This document shows positions 6,659 to 12,178 of a stretch of DNA of 64,000 bases, one piece after another; the first letter of the stretch is position 1; each line of letters opens with the position of its first letter. The position numbers and the translations under genes are program-made. The notes under the pieces are model-generated. The model was not told the DNA's origin and did not search any database. It worked only from the letters and a program-made list of their open reading frames with translations. The stretch is from an uncultured Verrucomicrobiota bacterium (lineage in GTDB: Bacteria; Verrucomicrobiota; Verrucomicrobiia; Verrucomicrobiales; Verrucomicrobiaceae): positions 1 through 64,000 of the forward strand of contig CAINGK010000057.1 in NCBI GenBank assembly GCA_903848465.1, given 5' to 3'.

Positions 6659-6733
6659 TGGGCTTCTCAGTCGGTGCTGCCCCGACTCCGTCTCTCCCAC
6701 AAAGAGAAGTGCTGCTGTTACACCATGAAAAGC
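6659..6733 (-). tRNA. tRNA-like His (anticodon GTG) with G-1:C73
   Basis: The anticodon loop is TTGTGGG on a perfect TCTCT stem. A G at position -1 (6733) faces a C discriminator, extending the acceptor to 8 bp. That is the hallmark identity element of bacterial tRNA-His, and I see no other unit with it. The T-loop is GGCAGCA and CCA is encoded. Confidence 0.82.
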
Positions 6734-6746
6734 ATCATGAAAAAAG

Positions 6747-6822
6747 TGGATCCTCCGGTGGGGTTTGCACCCACATGCTCCGATTTACGAAATCGGTGCC
6801 TTTCTATGTCAGCCACGGAGGA
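6747..6822 (-). tRNA. tRNA-like Thr (anticodon CGT)
   Basis: The acceptor TCCTCCG/CGGAGGA is perfect. The anticodon loop is TTCGTAA on a CCGAT stem and the T-loop TGCAAAC on a GTGGG stem. The D-loop contains AG. CCA is encoded. Confidence 0.85.
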
Positions 6823-6831
6823 ATTAAAAAG

Positions 6832-6905
6832 TGGTGCGGCATGTCGGTGCTGCCCCGACGTGATGAGTTTGGAAGACTCGCATGTTACTGTTACATCAAT
6901 GCCGC
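6832..6905 (-). tRNA. tRNA-like Gly (anticodon TCC)
   Basis: The acceptor GCGGCAT/ATGCCGC is perfect. The D-loop is AACAGTA, the anticodon loop CTTCCAA, and the T-loop GGCAGCA. CCA is encoded. Confidence 0.83.
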
Positions 6906-6912
6906 AATGAAA

Positions 6913-6987
6913 TGGCCGCTGGAGTGGGTAGCGCGCCCACCTCTGCGGATCTTCAATCCGCCGCTCATCTGTCTGAGCCATCCAGCG
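6913..6987 (-). tRNA. tRNA-like Phe (anticodon GAA)
   Basis: The acceptor CGCTGGA/TCCAGCG has discriminator G and encoded CCA. The D-loop is AGACAGAT, the anticodon loop TTGAAGA on a GCGGA stem, and the T-loop CGCGCTA. Confidence 0.85.
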
Positions 6988-6998
6988 TATGTAAAAAA

Positions 6999-7072
6999 TG
7001 GTCCCTCGGCGTGGTGACGCTCCACGGTCTGCCGGTTATCGACCGGCTGCTCTGCTGTTGAGCTACGGAGGG
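6999..7072 (-). tRNA. tRNA-like Ile (anticodon GAT)
   Basis: The D-arm is GCTC/GAGC with loop AACAGCA. The anticodon loop is TCGATAA (C33) on a GCCGG stem, and the T-loop is AGCGTCA. One C-C mismatch lies in the acceptor. CCA is encoded. Confidence 0.82.
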
Positions 7073-7082
7073 AATGAAAAAT

Positions 7083-7171
7083 TGGCGGAGCACCAGAGAC
7101 TTGCACTCTGGACGCCTTTGAGGGCGCAGCGGTTTTCGGGACCGTTTCCTCGTCTATGCCGGACGTGCTCC
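7083..7171 (-). tRNA. tRNA-like Ser (anticodon CGA), long variable arm
   Basis: The acceptor GGAGCAC/GTGCTCC has discriminator G and encoded CCA. The anticodon loop is CCCGAAA. A GCGCC/GGCGT variable arm makes it class II. The T-loop is TGCAAGT on a CAGAG stem. Confidence 0.8.
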
Positions 7172-7178
7172 GTTGAAA

Positions 7179-7257
7179 TGGTGCCCACACCAGGATTTGC
7201 ACCTGGAACCACGGCCGTTAGAAGCGGCGTATGCATATTCTATTACACCTTGCGGGC
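7179..7257 (-). tRNA. tRNA-like Arg (anticodon TCT)
   Basis: The acceptor is GCCCGCA/TGTGGGC. The anticodon loop is CTTCTAA, the T-loop TGCAAAT on a CCAGG stem. CCA is encoded. The D-arm is weak and A/T-rich. Confidence 0.8.
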
Positions 7258-7264
7258 ATGAAAC

Positions 7265-7338
7265 TGGCTCCTCAGGTTGGAGTCGCACCAACACAGCCGC
7301 TTTAACAGAGCGGCATCCTACTATTAGATCACCGAGGA
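7265..7338 (-). tRNA. tRNA-like Asn (anticodon GTT)
   Basis: The acceptor is TCCTCGG/CTGAGGA with discriminator G. The D-loop is AATAGTA, the anticodon loop CTGTTAA on a CCGCT stem, and the T-loop TGCGACT. CCA is encoded. Confidence 0.84.
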
Positions 7339-7346
7339 TTTTAAAA

Positions 7347-7421
7347 TGGTGGAACCGGACGGTAATGCTCCGTCGCTTGCTGGGTGCAAACCAGCCGTGC
7401 AGCCTTCTACACTACGGTCCC
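7347..7421 (-). tRNA. tRNA-like Ala (anticodon TGC)
   Basis: The D-loop AGAAGGCT is the only one in the array with GG at the usual place. The anticodon loop is TTTGCAC on a GCTGG stem and the T-loop AGCATTA. CCA is encoded. No G3:T70 pair is seen; the G-T pair at positions 3/70 would be the Ala identity element, and here the third acceptor pair is indeed G facing T. Confidence 0.8.
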
Positions 7422-7429
7422 ATGAAAAT

Positions 7430-7506
7430 TGGCGGTCCGTGCGGGCTTTGCTCCCGCGACCCTCCGCTCGACAAGCGGGCGCTCTACTGGACTGAGCTAA
7501 CGGACC
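7430..7506 (-). tRNA. tRNA-like Asp (anticodon GTC)
   Basis: The acceptor GGTCCGT/ACGGACC has discriminator G. The D-arm is GCTC/GAGC with loop AGTCCAGTA. The anticodon loop is TTGTCGA and the T-loop AGCAAAG on a GCGGG stem. CCA is encoded. Confidence 0.84.
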
Positions 7507-7513
7507 TTGAAAT

Positions 7514-7586
7514 TGGACGCAGGGGATGGAGTTGCACCAACCAAGACAGGCTTATGAAACCCGTCAGAGCACTGGCTCTCCCTGCT
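7514..7586 (-). tRNA. tRNA-like Met (anticodon CAT), unit 2, reduced D-arm
   Basis: The anticodon loop is TTCATAA. The D-arm is shrunken to about GAGC/GCTC with a four-base loop CAGT. The first acceptor pair is an A-G mismatch, which recalls the unpaired 1-72 of initiator tRNA. The T-loop is TGCAACT with one T-stem mismatch. CCA is encoded. Confidence 0.7.
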
Positions 7587-7603
7587 ATATGAAATTGAAA
7601 AAA

Positions 7604-7690
7604 GGGTGCGGCGTCACGGTAATGCTCCGTGTGGACTCGATGAGCACTGGGGTTACAGTCCAGGTCGTCGCTTTAACGATCTACCGCCGC
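7604..7690 (-). tRNA. tRNA-like Tyr (anticodon GTA), long variable arm
   Basis: The anticodon loop is CTGTAAC with an A-C mismatch closing the stem. A GCTC/GAGT variable arm makes it class II, as in bacterial tRNA-Tyr. The T-loop is AGCATTA on a CACGG stem. The 3' end reads A-CCC instead of A-CCA. Confidence 0.78.
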
Positions 7691-7707
7691 GTTCTTGATT
7701 TGGAAAT

Positions 7708-7782
7708 TGGCACGGCGGGTGGGTACTGCCCCCACATCTTCGGGTTTTGGAGACCCGTGCATTGCTTGTCTGCCACCGCCGT
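7708..7782 (-). tRNA. tRNA-like Trp (anticodon CCA), first unit of the array
   Basis: The acceptor ACGGCGG/CCGCCGT is perfect. The anticodon loop is CTCCAAA on a CGGGT stem and the T-loop GGCAGTA on a GTGGG stem. The D-loop contains AG. CCA is encoded. It is the promoter-proximal unit. Confidence 0.84.
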
Positions 7783-7800
7783 ATTGGAAAATCTTCCCGT

Positions 7801-7894
7801 TCTGCCATTCAAGGACACGGAGACAGTCATGCCACTGTACACTCTCCCAAGGTTACACCACTTGTTACCGTGCTCCGCGCCCTTGAATGGCAGA
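7801..7894 (-). ncRNA. tRNA-like leader RNA closed by a 22-bp stem
   Basis: The outer 14 bases (7801-7814 and 7881-7894) are perfectly complementary. The next eight positions (7815-7822 with 7873-7880) pair with two G-U pairs that exist only in the minus-strand RNA, which supports transcription in that direction. Inside is a T-arm-like hairpin ACAGT-GGCATG-ACTGT. No convincing anticodon arm or CCA end was found. It is the element just before the first tRNA-like unit. A tRNA mimic or an array cap is possible. Confidence 0.5.
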
Positions 7895-7920
7895 TCAGCC
7901 TCGTTGTGAGGTGATCTGCC
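7889..7920 (-). promoter_or_regulatory. Leader hairpin competing with the 22-bp stem
   Basis: GGCAGATCA (minus strand, 7912-7920) pairs perfectly with TGATCTGCC (7889-7897), with an inner CCTC/GAGG helix and a five-base loop. Its 3' strand shares six bases (7889-7894) with the outer end of the 22-bp stem at 7801-7894, so the two full structures exclude each other. This looks like a switch ahead of the array. No T-run is seen, so transcription termination is not obvious. Confidence 0.5.
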
Positions 7921-7952
7921 AAATAAAGAACGAACACCGCTGCCACGCACGG

Positions 7953-7975
7953 GATGGAGTGTTGGTCACTCCATC
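7953..7975 (-). promoter_or_regulatory. 9-bp hairpin at the array's 5' end
   Basis: GATGGAGTG (7953-7961) pairs with CACTCCATC (7967-7975) around a five-base loop that reads ACCAA on the minus strand. The bases just upstream on the minus strand (GCGGG, TGCGACG, CCAGC) resemble an array T-arm. I see no complete tRNA-like unit here. Confidence 0.4.
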
Positions 7976-8136
7976 GCTGGCGTCGCACCCGCAGGTATTT
8001 CACGGCGGATGTTTCGGTGTTTATGGCACACCTCCCGGGGAAGCCGTTTCGTGATGTCAAAAATGGGCAATAGATTCCCGCATTCCTCGTCTGAACGTAG
8101 GAATATTGCGTATTCGATGACTGCTTCAGTTGACAT
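7966..8136 (-). CDS. Possible small ORF upstream of the array (56 residues)
   Basis: The frame starts MSTEAVIEYAIFLRSDEE and ends in PAGATPAME just inside the 7953-7975 hairpin. There is no good ribosome-binding site and no family that I recognise. It could be a leader peptide whose translation affects the hairpins downstream, or chance. It is listed because it fills an otherwise unexplained stretch. Confidence 0.2.
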   Translation of the reverse strand: MSTEAVIEYAIFLRSDEECGNLLPIFDITKRLPREVCHKHRNIRREIPAGATPAME

Positions 8137-8220
8137 TCGGTAGGAGGGTGCAAACCTGTCTTCAGGTCTTGCTCTGGCGTTTCTAAACGACTCCTCCCGG
8201 AGTCAGCTTGGCTGGCCTTG

Positions 8221-8255
8221 CCCCGGTGTCCGTTAGCGCGGATGCCGGGGTTTTT
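8221..8255 (+). terminator. Plus-strand rho-independent terminator with no obvious gene
   Basis: CCCCGG at 8221-8226 pairs with CCGGGG at 8245-8250, with inner TCCG/CGGA pairing, followed by TTTTT (8251-8255). No plus-strand protein gene ends here. The sequence just before it (about 8140-8220) can form other hairpins such as GACTCC-TCCC-GGAGTC, so a small plus-strand RNA facing the array leader is possible. Confidence 0.6.
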
Positions 8256-8335
8256 CGTGCTAGGGGGAAGCGGTCAGAGGACCGCAGTTCTAATCAATGA
8301 GTTTGGAAAATGGGTGTGTGGTTCGTTTCGTAGCC

Positions 8336-8611
8336 AAAAAAAAGCCCTGCCGCCTTGGAGTGGGCGAGCAGGGCTTCCTTCGGAAACTGGCCTTCGGGGC
8401 CTAATGGGGCGTCAAAGCACCCTGCTCGTGATGTCTCTTTATCGGGAGACTCCAATCTTGTGCTGGATAGGCGGGCATAAAGCCAAGACCCAGCCTCACA
8501 CACAAAATCACTCCCCGACGCTCGGTCAGCGCGGATGAGTTAAGATGTGTCGAATTGGTTTTCATGGCTTGTGTTGAAGGTAACGAACAATGACACGGCC
8601 TTATTAGGCCG
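8336..8611 (-). ncRNA. Candidate structured transcript with own promoter and terminator
   Basis: A perfect TATAAT box on the minus strand (8617-8622) is followed by a hairpin at the presumed 5' end (8595-8612) and, 220 nt on, by a terminator: 8342-8349 pairs with 8369-8376, followed by a run of eight T (8336-8343 overlapping the stem base). The strand 8366-8373 can instead pair with 8420-8427, giving an antiterminator-like alternative. The RNA matches no class I recognise (I considered 6S, SRP, tmRNA and RNase P RNA). A 54-codon frame lies inside it. Confidence 0.4.
8401..8565 (-). CDS. Possible 54-residue small protein inside the structured transcript
   Basis: It starts MKTNSTHLNSSALTERRG and ends with a TAG about 25 bases before the terminator stem. 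The placement between promoter and terminator fits a small gene, but the ribosome-binding site is weak and I recognise no family. The transcript may instead be a non-coding RNA. Confidence 0.25.
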   Translation of the reverse strand: MKTNSTHLNSSALTERRGVILCVRLGLGFMPAYPAQDWSLPIKRHHEQGALTPH

Positions 8612-8684
8612 TCAACATTATATTCTACATTTTTCTTATTGGGTCGAGTTTTGAAAGCGTTTTCACACCTAAAACTCCGAAATC

Positions 8685-9629
8685 TCACGGAAAGGCCTTT
8701 TCCATCGCCTCCACATTGGCTTTCATCACGCTCATGAAATCACCACTCGCGGGCACATTACCGCAGGGATCAAACACAACGCTCTGAAGGCCAAGACCCG
8801 CGAGCTTTTCCACACTGTCTTTGCTGGGTTCACCTTCCCAGATCATCCGACGAGCACGGAATCCGGCGAGCACGGCATTGAGGTCACTAAGAGCCTGGTC
8901 ATCCAACACGGTGTCGGGTTCCCAGAGGACCGATTTCAGACTCAAGCCATAGCGACGCGCCAGGTAGTGATAGACCGGATGCGAAGCCACGACTTGTTGC
9001 TGGGCCAAACGACGACTGAGGGCGCTCATGCGCTCATCAAGGGCTTCCAGTTCATCCTTCAGAGCTTCCGTGTTCTTGCTGATGGCTTCTTTGGACGCCG
9101 GCACCAGTTTGGCCAGCGCATCGCTCACTGCCTGCGCTTGCATCGAGGCCTGCTTAAAATCGATCCAAGTGGTAAAGGCAGTGCCGTTGTGACTATGCTG
9201 ACCACCCGGGCCATGGCTGTGGGTGGTGGCATCACGAACCTCGATGAAATTGTTAGCAAAGGCGGCCGAGGTATCCACGACCTTCGACTCCGGCAGCGTG
9301 ACCTTATCCGCCCACTTGGAGTAGCCAGCACCGTTCATGAGAATCAAGTCGGCGTTTTGAAAGGCCGTGATGGCAGCCTCGTCCGGCTGCCAGAAAGCAG
9401 GATCTTCACCCTTCGGAGCGAGCAAGCGCACCTCGACCGAATCACCCGCGAGGCGCTGGGCAAAGTATTGCAGCGGGTAGTTTGCCACCAGCACCTGCGG
9501 CTTGTTAGACTTTGCAGCCGGTGGAGCAGGAGCGCTCTCAGCGGCCTTTTCCGCAGGGGCATTCGCCGCAGGCTTGCAACCCGCGAGGACGATGGCGAGA
9601 CATGAGAAGAGTAGTGTGCGAGTTTTCAT
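8685..9629 (-). CDS. ZnuA-like metal ABC transporter substrate-binding lipoprotein
   Basis: The start MKTRTLLFSCLAIVLAGCKP at 9629 gives a lipoprotein signal with LAGC lipobox. A Pro/Ala-rich linker follows, then VLVANYPLQYFAQRL, LILMNGAGYSKWAD, a His-rich loop (HSHGPGGQHSHN), VVASHPVYHYLARRYG and a C-terminal SVVFDPCGN. This is the layout of cluster A-1 zinc/manganese-binding proteins, in which His residues and an acidic residue bind the metal. No ABC permease or ATPase is adjacent, so it is an orphan component here. The ATG at 9656 is less likely because the signal peptide starts at 9629. Confidence 0.85.
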   Translation of the reverse strand: MKTRTLLFSCLAIVLAGCKPAANAPAEKAAESAPAPPAAKSNKPQVLVANYPLQYFAQRLAGDSVEVRLLAPKGEDPAFWQPDEAAITAFQNADLILMNGAGYSKWADKVTLPESKVVDTSAAFANNFIEVRDATTHSHGPGGQHSHNGTAFTTWIDFKQASMQAQAVSDALAKLVPASKEAISKNTEALKDELEALDERMSALSRRLAQQQVVASHPVYHYLARRYGLSLKSVLWEPDTVLDDQALSDLNAVLAGFRARRMIWEGEPSKDSVEKLAGLGLQSVVFDPCGNVPASGDFMSVMKANVEAMEKAFP

Positions 9630-9681
9630 AAGAGGTGATGACATTTGGTAGGTCATGGGCGGTCATTGGCAAACTGACAAT

Positions 9682-10719
9682 TCAGGCACTGAGCCGGAAC
9701 TCCCCGCGCTGGAGCAGGTCACGCAGCGCCTTGCGATACGGTGCAGGCATGGGCGTGGACTCAAGTTCCGCCAGGGGAATAAAGCGATGTGTGGCCGGCC
9801 AAGTGCCTTCCGCCTCATGTGGTTCATGCACCCAGAGCGTGACCTTGTAGCGCGTGATGCCATAGTGCATGCGCAGCAAAACAGGCGGTGGCTCATCCTC
9901 ATGGACAGCAGGCAGCGCGGGCAATTTCCACAGGCCCGTGCGACGCCTGCCGGTCTCAAGCTCCAGCAGCACGCCTTCATTGGATTGCAAAAAAATGACA
10001 TGCTCAGTGACGGCGGTGATCTGCTGGCGCGCATGCTTCACCGGCAGCGCTTCTGGATCTGTCGCACGGCATTGGGCGCGCACCGGGCAGAGATCACACG
10101 CTGGCTTGGTCGGTGTGCAGTGCGTTTGCCCGAGCTCCATGAGCGCCGAGTTCAAGGCACGCGGATCGTCGGTGGTTTGCACCAGGGCCTTCGCGCGTTC
10201 CCACAGCAGCTTCGTGCCTGCAGTGGAATCCACCGGCGTGGCATCGTTGTAGATGCGCGACAGCACCCTGGCGATGTTGCCATCAACGATAGGCTCAGCG
10301 AGGCCAAAGGCAAAACTGGCCACCGCGCCTGCCGTGTAGGGACCGACGCCAGGCAGTTCGAGAATGACTGCGGGGTCGCGTGGAAACTCCCCGCCATGCT
10401 GCTCCATCACCTCCTTGGCAAGCCGCTGGAGATTGCGCGCTCGCCGGTAATAGCCGAGCCCCTCCCAGGTTTTGAGCACCTCCTCTTCACGTGCCGCGGC
10501 CAGTGTCTTGAAATCAGGAAACCGTGCCAGCCAGCGGGCATAGAATCCGCGATCCAGTACGGTCGCTATTTGCGTCTGCTGCAGCATCACCTCGGCAATG
10601 AGGATTGCATAGGGATCGCGGGTGCGGCGCCAGGGGTAATCACGCGCATTGAGTCCAAACCAGTTCACCAACTCTGCGGCGATTGCATGGGGATCCGGCC
10701 TGGCAGTTTGAGATGGCAT
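9682..10719 (-). CDS. mutY: A/G-specific adenine DNA glycosylase MutY
   Basis: MutY removes adenine mispaired with 8-oxoguanine. This 345-residue protein has the helix-hairpin-helix LPGVGPYTAGAVASFAFG followed by VDGN with the catalytic Asp (residues about 120-145). The iron-sulphur ligands are spaced C-x6-C-x2-C-x5-C (CTPTKPACDLCPVRAQC). The early Glu lies in AEVMLQQTQ. The C-terminal NUDIX-like domain (HVIFLQSNEGVLLE to the end) recognises oxoG. Length is typical. It is divergent from rnhC. Confidence 0.95.
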   Translation of the reverse strand: MPSQTARPDPHAIAAELVNWFGLNARDYPWRRTRDPYAILIAEVMLQQTQIATVLDRGFYARWLARFPDFKTLAAAREEEVLKTWEGLGYYRRARNLQRLAKEVMEQHGGEFPRDPAVILELPGVGPYTAGAVASFAFGLAEPIVDGNIARVLSRIYNDATPVDSTAGTKLLWERAKALVQTTDDPRALNSALMELGQTHCTPTKPACDLCPVRAQCRATDPEALPVKHARQQITAVTEHVIFLQSNEGVLLELETGRRRTGLWKLPALPAVHEDEPPPVLLRMHYGITRYKVTLWVHEPHEAEGTWPATHRFIPLAELESTPMPAPYRKALRDLLQRGEFRLSA

Positions 10720-10791
10720 CGTGCTTCACATATGAACGATCCTGCGCATTTTTCATGAGTCTTTCGCCGCTCTGTGCTTAATTTCGCACCC

Positions 10792-11742
10792 ATGCCAGCA
10801 CTGACCAGCTACACCCACGCCCTCACCACCAGTCAGGCGGCAAAGCTGCGCACTCTGCTGGAGGAACGCGGCTTTGAGTTTCAAGCCAAACCCTACTGCC
10901 TCTACGCCGCCGCTAAATCAAAGGTGAATGTGTGCGTGTACGAGAAAGGCCCCAAGATCGTCGTGCAGGGCAAGGAGACTGAGGATTTCATCACCCACCT
11001 GCTCGAACCCGAGGTGCTGGGAGAGGCCAAGCTAGGCTACGAAGAAGTACACCACCCCGAGATGTTTCAGCCCCACATCGGCGTGGATGAAAGCGGCAAG
11101 GGCGACTTCTTCGGTCCGCTGGTCATTGCAGGAGTTTATGTCGATGGCGAAGTCGTGCGCCGCCTGCGGGATGTCGGCGCGGTGGACAGCAAGCGCATCA
11201 GCACTGATGAACGCATCTTCAAAATTGCCGCCGATATTCGCAGCATCCCGGGACTCGCATGGGAGGTGATCGCGATTCATCCCGGACGCTACAACGAACT
11301 CTACGCCAAATTTGGCAATCTGAACCGGCTGCTGGCCTGGGGGCACGCCCGAGTCATCGAAAACCTGCTTGAGCGCGTCCCTAGCTGCCAGCGCGCCATC
11401 TCGGATCAATTCGCCAATCCCGCCGTGCTGCAGCGCGCCATGCAGACCCGTGGCCGCGAGATCGAACTCGTGCAGCGCACCAAGGCCGAAAGCGACCCGG
11501 CGGTGGCTGCCGCTTCCATTTTGGCACGCGAGGCCTTTGTGCGCTGGCTGAAATCCGAGGGCCAAAAGTTCAGCATGGAATTGCCCAAAGGTGTCTCAGC
11601 GGGGGTGAAAAAAACTGCTGCCAATCTTGTAGAACAGCACGGCAGCAACGTTTTACAGTCCCTGTGCAAAATGCACTTCCGAACCTCCTCCGAGGTTCTC
11701 TCCCAGATTGTTTCGGATCAACCCAATGAACACCCTGGGTAA
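10792..11742 (+). CDS. rnhC: Ribonuclease HIII
   Basis: This 316-residue enzyme cleaves RNA in RNA-DNA hybrids. An N-terminal TBP-like substrate-binding domain of about 85 residues (LRTLLEERGFEFQAKPYCLYAAAK) is typical of type HIII. The catalytic domain opens with HIGVDESGKGDFFGPLVIAG, whose Asp and Glu bind the metal, and continues with VDSKRIS and KAESDPAVAAASILARE. The start at 10792 (MPALTSYTHAL) was preferred over 10774. Confidence 0.95.
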   Translation: MPALTSYTHALTTSQAAKLRTLLEERGFEFQAKPYCLYAAAKSKVNVCVYEKGPKIVVQGKETEDFITHLLEPEVLGEAKLGYEEVHHPEMFQPHIGVDESGKGDFFGPLVIAGVYVDGEVVRRLRDVGAVDSKRISTDERIFKIAADIRSIPGLAWEVIAIHPGRYNELYAKFGNLNRLLAWGHARVIENLLERVPSCQRAISDQFANPAVLQRAMQTRGREIELVQRTKAESDPAVAAASILAREAFVRWLKSEGQKFSMELPKGVSAGVKKTAANLVEQHGSNVLQSLCKMHFRTSSEVLSQIVSDQPNEHPG

Positions 11743-11816
11743 ATCGTAGGTAGGGGGTAATAATTCGTCACAGAAATTAGTTGCACCATATTAATCGTCT
11801 CGCTAGTCACCCTCTT

Positions 11817-12131
11817 ATGACAACGATCACCAAAAAAGATTTGGTTACGGAACTGAGTAACGCGACAGGAATCAAGCATGCCGACACACTGGCCATGGTG
11901 GAGTCCTTCATGGAGTTGGTTTCGCGGAATCTGGCTGAAGGAAACGAAGTGACACTGCGCACTTTCGGCACCTTTGATCTCCGTGTAGCACGCGGTAAAA
12001 TCGGTCGCAATCCCAAGCAGCCAAATTCTGAGGTGCAAATTCCTGATCGCTACGTCGTGCGGTTCAAGCCCAGCAAGGAGCTCAAGTCTCGCGTCGCAGC
12101 TCTGTCCGTAAAGGAAATACAAGACGGTTAG
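11817..12131 (+). CDS. HU/IHF-family DNA-binding protein
   Basis: This protein of about 104 residues starts MTTITKKDLVTELSNATGIK. It has the HU fold: two helices, EVTLRTFGTFDLRVARGKIGRNPKQ forming the beta-ribbon arms, and PDRYVVRFKPSKELKSRV. It bends DNA as a dimer. It lies just after rnhC and before a large secreted-protein gene. A specific HU or IHF subunit cannot be assigned. Confidence 0.9.
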   Translation: MTTITKKDLVTELSNATGIKHADTLAMVESFMELVSRNLAEGNEVTLRTFGTFDLRVARGKIGRNPKQPNSEVQIPDRYVVRFKPSKELKSRVAALSVKEIQDG

Positions 12132-12178
12132 GGGTTGCGTGCAACGTCAGGTGATTTGGAGCGTATTTTCCGCCCATC

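Larger units (their letters stand above)
5494..7782 (-). other. Array of 26 tRNA-like genes with a non-canonical elbow, all 20 amino acids represented
   Basis: Read on the minus strand, the array runs Trp, Tyr, Met, Asp, Ala, Asn, Arg, Ser, Ile, Phe, Gly, Thr, His, Cys, Pro, Met, Gln, Leu, Arg, Arg, Leu, Ser, Glu, Leu, Lys, Val. Units fold as cloverleaves with 7-bp acceptors, most ending in an encoded CCA. Spacers are 3-17 nt and T-rich, often containing TTTCA just after CCA. In every unit the second T-loop base (position 55) is G instead of T, and C56 is kept in 25 of 26. D-loops show AG where G18-G19 is expected. Only the Ala unit shows GG. The array lies upstream of and co-directional with rlaP, rtcB and HNH. 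Fold and anticodon readings were made by hand. Confidence 0.85.

Noticed and set aside
5494..7782. CRISPR array
   Set aside because: The units are about 75-90 nt with recurring TGG and T-arm motifs but are not identical repeats with unique spacers. Each folds as a tRNA with a different anticodon, and no cas genes are nearby.
5494..7782. Ordinary tRNA gene cluster or decayed pseudo-tRNAs
   Set aside because: Ordinary tRNAs would have T at position 55 and GG in the D-loop. Random decay would not change these positions the same way in 26 units while keeping stems, CCA ends and the His G-1:C73 pair.
7801..7894. Y RNA (YrlA-type) partner of an RNA-repair operon
   Set aside because: It has a closing stem and a tRNA-like interior, but I could not find the conserved Ro-binding stem sequence, and no Ro/Rsr gene is present.
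6523..7909. Protein-coding frames of 100-164 codons on the plus strand within the array
   Set aside because: They run antisense through consecutive tRNA-like units and have tRNA-derived composition with no domain resemblance.
7953..8050. Circularly permuted tRNA gene
   Set aside because: The hairpin with a CCA-containing loop next to a T-arm-like sequence, plus an anticodon-arm-like hairpin at about 8015-8031, looked suggestive. No D-arm and no consistent order of the remaining parts could be found.
8336..8611. 6S, SRP, RNase P or tmRNA
   Set aside because: None of the conserved signature sequences of these RNAs could be found by eye, so only a generic structured transcript is reported.
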